From NCBI GenBank assembly GCA_900128395.1, contig LT650051.1:1-10001 (forward strand): DNA of 10,001 nt, given 5' to 3'. The DNA is from Stramenopiles sp. TOSAG23-2 (taxonomy: Eukaryota > Sar). A program made the translations under genes and the position numbers. The notes under the pieces are model-generated. The model was not told where the DNA came from and searched no databases. It saw nothing but the letters and a program-made list of their open reading frames with translations. Below are positions 1 through 9,300 of the stretch, piece by piece (the stretch's first letter is position 1; the number at the start of each line of letters is the position of its first letter).

Positions 1-327
1 CAAGTTACTGACGAGGAAGAAGCTTTATTGGTTTCTTTAAGATCTAAATGGCAGGAATTCCGAATCACAATGACGGAATCGGATAAAATGTTGAATAATA
101 GTAAACAAAGCATGCAGCAAGATGTGGAAAATGCGTTAGATAATTTAGTTAGTGATGCAGTAGAGCAAAGAAAAGTTGCTAACTCGAAATTGCCATTTGG
201 AGATGATATGTCACCTAAAGAAGCAATGGCAAAAATTAAGGAATTTAGAGAAAAAACTGCAAAGGAGCGAAAGGAACAGTCTGACTTGCGACCTGGCTTA
301 GAAATTTTCAACATTGAAGAACCAGAA
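1..327 (+). other. End of N-terminal tail (stem) region
   Basis: Residues 1-109 precede the recognisable linker. They are highly charged and Lys/Glu/Gln-rich and probably helical, with a Met/Pro/Lys-rich break near residues 65-75. In dynein heavy chains this is the end of the tail, which assembles with the partner heavy chain and intermediate/light chains. About 1,050-1,100 more tail residues should lie upstream. Sequence is poorly conserved here, so the limit is approximate. Confidence 0.6.
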
Positions 328-3300
328 TACAAACTTACCGCCGATACAGAGAGAGACATGGACCTTTTAGAAACCATTTGGCAAACAGCTGTTGATTGGG
401 AAGAAAAATGGGAGAACTGGAAGCTGGAAATTTTTAATACTTTGGAGACCACTTCGATGGAAAACGAAGCCGCCGTCTTCCTAAAACGAATTGGAAAAGC
501 AAACAGAGCAACAAAGCAAATCTCAAGATTAGGTGGATGGAGATGCCTAGATGGATTGAAGAATCGTGTATTGCAGTTTCAAAACACGATGCCTTTAATT
601 CAAGATTTAAAAAATCCGGTGATTAGGGAACGCCATTGGGTGGAACTGAAAAATGAAATTCATAAAGAGTTTGATGCACACAGTGACGAGTTTACATTAG
701 CTTCTGTATTCACATTAGGATTACATTTACATAACGAATTTATAGCTACTATATCAGGAAATGCAAATAAGGAAGCTGCGATTGAAGCGGCATTAAAGGA
801 AATTACAGCAGTTTGGGCAGAGGTCATTATTGATATGATGCCATTCAAAGGCGATTATTACAAAATTAGAAGTACGGAAGATTTATATACGCAATTAGAA
901 GATAATCAAGTTCAGTTGTCAACAATGAAAGCTTCCAGATTTTTCATGGTATTCGAAAAAGAAATCCATTACTGGGAGCATGCACTTTCCCATGTATCAG
1001 AAGTTGTTGAAATGCTTCTTACTGTACAACGTCAATGGATGTATTTGGAAAGTATCTTTATGAGTAGTGAAGATATTCGAAAGCAGCTGCCAGCTGAGGC
1101 AGTGTTATTTGACCAGGTAAATGAAGACTACAAAGTCATTACTCAATCGATCGTAAAAGAGCCAAATGCAGTGAAAGCCACGCATAAGGAAAATGTGTTG
1201 GAAACTCTAACTGAAATGGATGAAAGATTAGGTAAAATTCAAAAGTCTCTAGATCAGTATTTAGAATTAAAACGTCAATACTTTCCAAGATTTTACTTCC
1301 TTTCGAATGACGATTTACTGGAAATATTGGGTCAACAAAAAGATCCAGAACAAGTACAAAAGCATATTAAAAAATGCTTCGTTGGTGTGAAATACATGCA
1401 ATTGATACAACCTGGCGTGGCTGGCAATCGTACAATTGAAGCGATGGGATTACAATCATCAGATGGTGAAAGTATACCATTAGTTAATAATGTGGTTGTA
1501 GATGGCCCAGTAGAAAAATGGCTTGTAAGATTGGAAGAGGCTATGTTTTTGGCCGTGAAAAAGCAAATGATGGGAACAAACGCTGGATACCGTGGAGCAA
1601 AAGATAAATGGGTAAAAGATTGGCCTGGTCAGTTGTTGATCACTCAAGGTAAAGTTGTATTTACTAAAGATTGCACTAAAGCATTGCATTCTGTTGCTAA
1701 GGGGAATAAAAAGGCATTGAAACACGTAAAGAAAAAACAAATTGGGTATATTGGAAAGTTATCAGAAATGGTTAGAGGTCAATTATCAAAAATTGAACGT
1801 AAGAAGGTTGTTGCATTGATTACTATGGAAATTCATTCTCGTGATGTTGAGGAGCGTATGATAAAAGGGGGGGCAAACCACCCTGAAGCATTTTTGTGGC
1901 TTAGTCAATTGCGATTTTACTACGATAAAGATGCTGGTGATACTGGCTTTGGTGAGGTTGGAGCTAAGCAATCAAACACAATTCAAATATTTGGTTATGA
2001 ATACCAAGGTAACAATGGTAGGTTAGTAGTAACAGCCCTGACTGATCGATGTATCATTACATTGACAACAGCATTATTTCTTCAGCGAGGCGGTAGTCCG
2101 TTGGGACCGGCCGGTACGGGGAAGACAGAAACTGTGAAGGATTTAGGTAAGAATTTAGCAAAATACGTAGTCGTATTTAACTGTAGTGACTCAATGGATT
2201 ACCGTTCAGTCGGTCGTATGTTTTCAGGTTTAGTACAAACTGGTGGTTGGGGTTGTTTTGATGAATTTAATCGTATTCAAATTGAGGTACTTTCTGTTAT
2301 TGGCCAGCAAGTTATGTCTATCATGATGGCTATTCGTGCCAGAAAAACAGAATTTTCATTTATGGGAGTAATGATCAGATGTAACTGGAATTGTGGTATT
2401 TTTATCACGATGAATCCTGGTTATGCAGGTCGTACAGAATTACCTGATAGTTTAAAAGCAATGTTTAGACCTTGTGCGATGATGGTTCCAGATATGGGGC
2501 AAATTGCGGAGGTTATGTTAGCAGCTCAAGGTTTCAACGATGCTAGAAATTTAGGGAAACGTGCTACTACTTTATATGATCTTATGACGCAACAACTCTC
2601 AAAACAGGATCACTACGATTTCGGCTTAAGAGCAATTGCGAGTGTATTAGCATGTGCTGGTGCGTTGAAGCGACAACAACCTGATGGAGCAGAAGACATG
2701 ATACTTTTGAGGGCTTTGCGTGATATGAATATACCAAAGTTTATCAAAGCTGACTCTATGCTTTTCTTGCTTCTCCTGGGGGATCTTTTCCCTGGATTAG
2801 AGCTTCCTGTGACCGATTATGGTGCATTGCAAGTGGCACTTGAGAGATGTTTAGAACGCAGAGGACTACAAAAGCATCCCGTTATAGTTAAAAAATGTAT
2901 TCAATTGTATGAAACTCAAGTAACCCGGCATTGCAATATGCTTGTAGGATATACCCTTGGAGGGAAATCTACAGCTTGGAGAGTTCTTGCAGATGCAAAA
3001 ACATCATTGAACAAGGAAGATAAAATTAAAAGTTACTTGCCTGTCAGATCACATTGTCTTAATCCAAAATCATTAAGTTTGAATGAACTTTATGGTGCAT
3101 ATGATTTAGCAACAATGGAATGGGCGGATGGAGTGTTGTCGACGGTTTTCAGAGCTTGTGCAACCGATGAAAAGCCAATTGACAAGTGGATTGTTTTGGA
3201 TGGACCTGTTGACACTTTATGGATCGAAAGTATGAACACAGTTATGGATAACAATAAGCAACTTACATTAATTAATGGTGATCGTATCCAGATGAGTTCA

Positions 3301-6300
3301 CACATGTCTTTGGTTTTTGAGGTACAAGATTTAGCAGTAGCTTCGCCTGCAACGGTCAGTCGTGCGGGTATGGTTTACGTTGATGTCTTGGATTTAGGAT
3401 GGAGAACATATGTTAAAAGTTGGCTGGAGAAAATGTTTGAAAATGAAACTGAAAGAAATGGTTTCAATGCATTATTTGAAAAATATATTGATGTGTTCCT
3501 TCGATATAAAATTAGATATATTACTGAGTTGATTGCACAGCGAGACTTCACTTTAGTTGTATCTTTGTGTACAATATTGGGTGCATTTTATAATAATGAA
3601 GATAACAATTTACAAATGGGCGGTGGTGATAATGCACCTGAAGGACACTGGGCTTATGTTGAAAAATGGTTTGCATATTCACTAGTATGGAGTCTTGGTG
3701 CGACTGCGGACGAAGAGGGGAGAAAGAGAGTTGATGCGTGTATGCGAGATATTGAATCGAACTATCCACCTCAAGGTAACGTATATGATTACTTTGTCGA
3801 TGTTGAAAGAAAAGATTTCCGTAGTTGGCAAGACAAGGTACCTGCAAATTATCGTCCTCCAAGAGATGCAGAATTTTTCCAAATTTATGTACCTACATTG
3901 GATACAGTTAGAAATCAAAAAATCGTTAAGACATTAATTTCCATCAAGCAGGCAATTTGCCTTGTTGGTCAAACAGGTACAGGGAAAACCGTTTTAGCTG
4001 AAAAAATGTTGGAAAACTTACACTCTACACATTCAAGTCTAATCGTTAATTTTTCCTCAGCAACGACATCAAATAGTTGCCAAGAAATTATTGAAGGGTC
4101 TATGGAAAAAAGATCGAAGGATAAATATGGTCCTCCGGGTGGAAAACAATTAGTTTGCTTTGTTGATGACTTTAATATGCCTAGGAAAGATTTATTCGGA
4201 TCGCAGCCTCCATTAGAAATTTTGCGTCAATGGGTAGACTATGGAGGTTGGTACGATCGTGGCAAATGTTTGTGGCGTTTCATCCAAGATATGCAATTAA
4301 TGGTGTCAATGGGTCCTCCAGGTGGTGGCAGAGCAGTCATTTCGGAACGAATACAAAGTCGATTTAATATGATTAATTTTACACAATCAGCTGATCAAGA
4401 AACAAAGCAAATATTTGAAGCTATCCTCGGTCCACGTATATCGGAATTTTCTGACGATATAAAGACGTTAACAAAACCATTCATTGAATCTACATTAGAC
4501 GTATACAATGAGATGCTTGCAAACTTTTTGCCTACGCCAGCAAAATGCCATTATTTGTTTAATTTACGGGATATTGCAAAAGTTGTTCAAGGGATGCTAC
4601 ATGCAGACAAGAACTATATTGATACAAAGGATGGCATCGTGCGCTTATGGACACATGAAACTTTCCGCGTATTTGGTGATAGACTGGTAGACTTCGACGA
4701 TTTGAATAAATTTACCACTTTGGTGAAAAATGTAATCAAAGCAAAACTTGATTGTGAATGGGATGGTTTGATGGAGAAGCTGACAGCCCCAGAAACAGGG
4801 CCTGTATTCGTTGATTTTTTAACTGAGACTGGGGAAGGGCACCCACCATACGAAGAAGTACTTGACATTAATAATTTGAAAGCGGTTGTAGATGAAAAAT
4901 TAGAAGATTATAACATGGAACCCGGTTATATTCCAATGGATTTGGTTATTTTTAGAGATGCATTATTGCACATTACTCGGGTTTGCAGGGTAATAGCGCA
5001 ACCAAGAGGAAATGCGCTCTTGATTGGTGTCGGGGGAAGTGGTCGTCAGTCTTTGACCCGTTTAGCTGCGTTTATATCGACGTATAAATTGTTTCAAATT
5101 GAGATAACGAAACAATATCGTACGCTGGAGTTTCATGAAGATATTAAAAAGGTTTACATTCAAGCTGGTGTTGATAATCAACGTACAGTATTCTTATTTA
5201 CAGATACTCAAGTAAAGCAAGAAAGTTTCTTGGAAGACTTGAATAATATTTTAAGTAGTGGTATTGTTCCGAACTTATTTCCAGACGATGAGTTAGCTCC
5301 TATATACGACGGTGTTCGTGCCGCTGCAGTAAAAGCAGGCGTTCCGGAAACAGGTCCAGAACTGTGGGCATATTTCATTCGTACTGTCAGGAAAAATTTA
5401 CACATAGTATTAGCAATGAGTCCAATCGGTGATGCTTTTAGAAATCGTTGTCGTATGTATCCTGCATTTGTAAGTTGTACGACAGTTGACTTTTTCTTCC
5501 CTTGGCCAGCTGCAGCGTTAAAGGAAGTTGCAATGAAGTTTTTAGAATCTGTTGAAGTAAAAGATGAATCTTACAAGCCAAAGTTAGCAACGATGTTTTC
5601 TATGGCACACGAGGACACTGCTGAGGCATCAATACGAATGTTAAATCAATGGCGTCGTAATATTTACATTACTCCAACAAGTTATTTAGAGCTGGTTAAA
5701 GGATATCGCGCACTTTTAGTGGAGAAAAGGGAGGAATTGGCGGTACGACGTGATAGGCTTGCAGGGGGTACAGCAAAATTAGTTGAAGGTGCAGAGCAAG
5801 TAGAAATTATGTCAGAGCAACTCGCTGCAAAAAAAATTGTTGTTGCGCAAGCGCAAAAAGATTGTGAAGAACTATTAGTAGTTATTGTGGGTGAGAAACG
5901 AGCAGCAGATGACAAGAAGAAAAAAGTCGAGGCTGATAGCGTAAGGATTTCAAAAATTGCAGCAGATGCCAATGCAATTGCGGAAAGTGCGGAAAGGGAC
6001 TTAAGTGTCGCTTTGCCAGCATTGGAAAAGGCGATGGCAGAGGTAGACAAGTTGGACAAAGGTTCCATTACAGAGGTGAAAAATTATTCTACACCTCCAG
6101 ATGCGGTCGTCATGGTCTTGGCTGCATGTATGATTTTGTTCAAAAAGCCAACAGACTGGAAAACTGCTAAACTTAAGATTAGTGAATCAAATTTTCTCCA
6201 ACAAGTAAAGGATTATGATAAAGACAATATTCCAAAAAGCATATTGTCCAAAATTCGTAAATATTGTAAAAAGCCGGAATTTGATCCTGAAGATGTGAAA

Positions 6301-9300
6301 AAAAAATCTGTTGCTGCTGCGGCACTTTGTATTTGGGTCCGAGCTATGGAAACATATGCAACAGTAGCAATTGAGGTTGCACCAAAGCGAGCAAAGCTTG
6401 CAAAAGCTATGAAAGGATTAGCAAAGGCAGAAGGGGAACTTGCTGTAGCAAAGGAAAAGCTGGCTGAGGTTATTGCACAAGTAGAAGGTTTGCAAAAACA
6501 ATATGACGAAAGTGTAGGTGAAAAAAATAGATTAAGGGATGAGGCGGAAGGTTTAGAATTGAAATTGGAAAGGGCTGACAAATTAGTCGGTGGCCTTGCT
6601 GGTGAACGTGTGAGGTGGGAAGCACAAGTAGAGGTATTTAATGAAAGCATTGACAATGTAGTCGGAGATGCGCTCATAGCTGCAGCGTTTGGATCATATT
6701 GTGGTCCGTTTGATTCTGAATACAGACATGATTTAGTCACAAGATGGCAAAACAATGTGAAAAGCCAACATCTACCGCATTCTGCTTCCTTTTCCTTTTC
6801 AGATTTCCTTGCTAAGGCGACCGATGTCAGAGATTGGAATATTCAAGGATTGCCTCAAGACTCATTCTCCACCGAAAATGGTGTTATTGTTACACGTGGT
6901 CGGCGTTGGGCCTTGATGATAGATCCTCAAGGGCAAGCAAATCGATGGATAAAAAATATGGAAGGAAAGCAATTAAAAGTTTGCGATCTTTTGATGCCAG
7001 ACTTTCTGCGCGAATTGGAAAATGCCATCCAGTTTGGTTTTGCGTATTTAATGCAAGATATACTCGAAACGTTAGATCCATCTTTAGCGCCGGTGCTGGG
7101 AAAATCTATTATTAAAGTCGGCAATAGAGAAATTTTGAAATTAGGTGATAAAGAAATTGATTATGATAAAAATTTCAAATTTTACATGACGACGAAATTG
7201 CAAAATCCCCATTACTCTCCAGAGCTATCTACCCAAGTAACAATTGTCAATTTCTCTGTTAAAGAGGAAGGTTTAGAGGCACAATTACTCGGTATTGTTG
7301 TTCAAGAAGAGCAGCCAAAATTAGAGACACAAAAAAGTGAATTGGTTTTAAGAGTAGCAGCTGGTAAAAAGAAATTAACAGAGCTGGAAGATCAAATTTT
7401 ACATTTATTGTCATCTGCAGAAGGCTCGTTACTAGACGATCCGACGTTGGTAGATGTTCTACAAGTATCTAAAACAACTTCTAATGAAGTAACTGAGCAA
7501 TTAGAGATTGCAGAGGAAACTGAAATACAAATTGATGCTGCCAGACAAGGGTATCGTCCTATTTCAGTTCGTGCTGCATTGTTGTATTTCATTTTAAGTG
7601 ACTTGGCCGCTGTTGATCCGATGTATCAATTTTCTCTTCAGGCGTATGTGACATTGTTCTTACAAAGTATCACGAATAGTCGTGATAAGTCGGGCATTGT
7701 GCCAGAGTTACCATTGCGCTTGAGAGAGATTATTGATTTTCATACGTTACAAGTCTACAAGACTACATGCTTAGGGCTTTTCGAGCGTCACAAACTGCTG
7801 TTATCATTTCAAATGTGTACCAAAATATTGTTAAAAGATTCGAAAATTCCAAAACCTGAATTCAATGCTCTTCTTTCGGGTGCGAAAGTCCTTGATCGAT
7901 CTAGTCAACGTAAGAATCCTGATCCAGAATGGATCCCAATCAATCTTTGGGACAGTGTATGTGAACTTGGTAATTTAGATGCTTTTGAAGGTTTCGCATC
8001 TTCATTTGAAGCTGAAATAGCAAATTGGAAAACATTTTTCATGGATTCGGCACCTGAGATGCTAGATCTTCCAGGTGAATGGCAAAATAAGTTAAACGGT
8101 TTACAACGCTTTATTTGCATGAGGTACATACGTCCAGATCGTGCATTGCTGATGTGCACAAAATATGTCGCCAATAATTTAGGAACAGAATTTACCGAAC
8201 CTCCAGCATTCGACATGAATATGGTGTACGACTCGTCCCTTGCCACTACGCCATTGATATTTATTCTTTCGCCGGGTGTAGATCCACAAAATCAAATCCA
8301 AACGCTTGCAGATGCACTAGATGTAGATTTAGAAGCATGTGCGTTAGGACAAGGACAAGCCCCTATTGCTACACGTATGATTAACGATGGTGTCGCGCAT
8401 GGTGGGTTTAAATATTTAGCAAATTGCCATTTATCTATTAGTTGGATGCCTGCGTTGGAAAAATTAATCGATAATTTCGTATCAAATGTTACACCTCATG
8501 AAGAATTTCGCCTTTGGTTATCCAGTAGTCCACATCCAGATTTCCCGATTTCCATTTTACAAGGTGGTATTAAAATGACAACTGAACCACCTCAAGGTTT
8601 ACAAACAAATTTAGCAAGGTTGTACCGTTTGGTGTCGGATGAAGATTTTGAATCAAGCATTGAGGAAGTGAAACATAAATATAAAAAATTGCTCTTTTCC
8701 TTGGTATGGTTCCATGCATTGATATTAGAACGTCGTAAATTCAAGGCGTTGGGATGGAACATTCCATACGAGTTTAACAATTCTGATTTTATTATATGTG
8801 AGAGTATTTTACGAATTTACATTGATGAATATCCAGAAAAAACTCCATTTGAAGCGTTGCAATATTTAATTGCTGAAGCTAATTATGGTGGCCGTGTAAC
8901 TGATAGCTGGGATAGACGACTTTTGAATGTGTACATATACCAATTTTTCTGTGAAGATGCCATCTCAATCAAACGTTTCCCTATGTCTGGCCTCGCGGAA
9001 TATTTTATTCCAGAAGTAGGGGATAAAACCCACTACATGAATTACATCGACAAATTACCAAAGAACGAAGATCCATCTGCATTTGGACAGCACGCCAATG
9101 CAGAAGTTTCATCAAATAGGGTAAATGTATCGGAATTCTTTGATACCTGTCAGAACTTACAACCTGCTGATACAGCAGCTGATGGTGAAGGACCAGATGA
9201 AATTGTCTTGAGAATTGCAGATGAGCTGGAAAAACAGATTGCAAAACCTTTTGATTTACTAACTATTGAAGAGAATCTAACCAGCCGTTCTGATCCTGAT

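Noticed and set aside
1867-1873. Run of seven G, considered as an indel or frameshift site
   Set aside because: Conserved linker sequence (EIHSRDV before, WLSQLRFYY after) reads in one frame across it.
5682-6068. 128-codon minus-strand open frame across coiled coil 1
   Set aside because: This is the same effect: low-complexity Ser/Ala/Thr translation produced by the complement of a charged coiled coil. It is not an independent gene.
6298-6306. Run of nine A, considered as a slippery or sequencing-error site
   Set aside because: The dynein frame is the same before (FDPEDV) and after (AALCIWVRAMETY), so there is no net shift.
6213-6755. 180-codon open frame on the minus strand across coiled coil 2 and the start of AAA5
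   Set aside because: It is antisense to strongly conserved dynein sequence, is Ala/Ser/Phe-rich as expected from the complement of Lys/Glu/Ala helix codons, and shows no recognisable domain.
6834-7115. 93-codon plus-strand open frame in frame 3 over AAA5
   Set aside because: Frame 1 here encodes the conserved WALMIDPQGQANRWIKNME block, so frame 3 is a shadow. Homology continues in frame 1 on both sides, which excludes a frameshift.
7905-8246. 113-codon minus-strand open frame within AAA6
   Set aside because: It has no domain or gene context and lies wholly inside the coding frame of the dynein.
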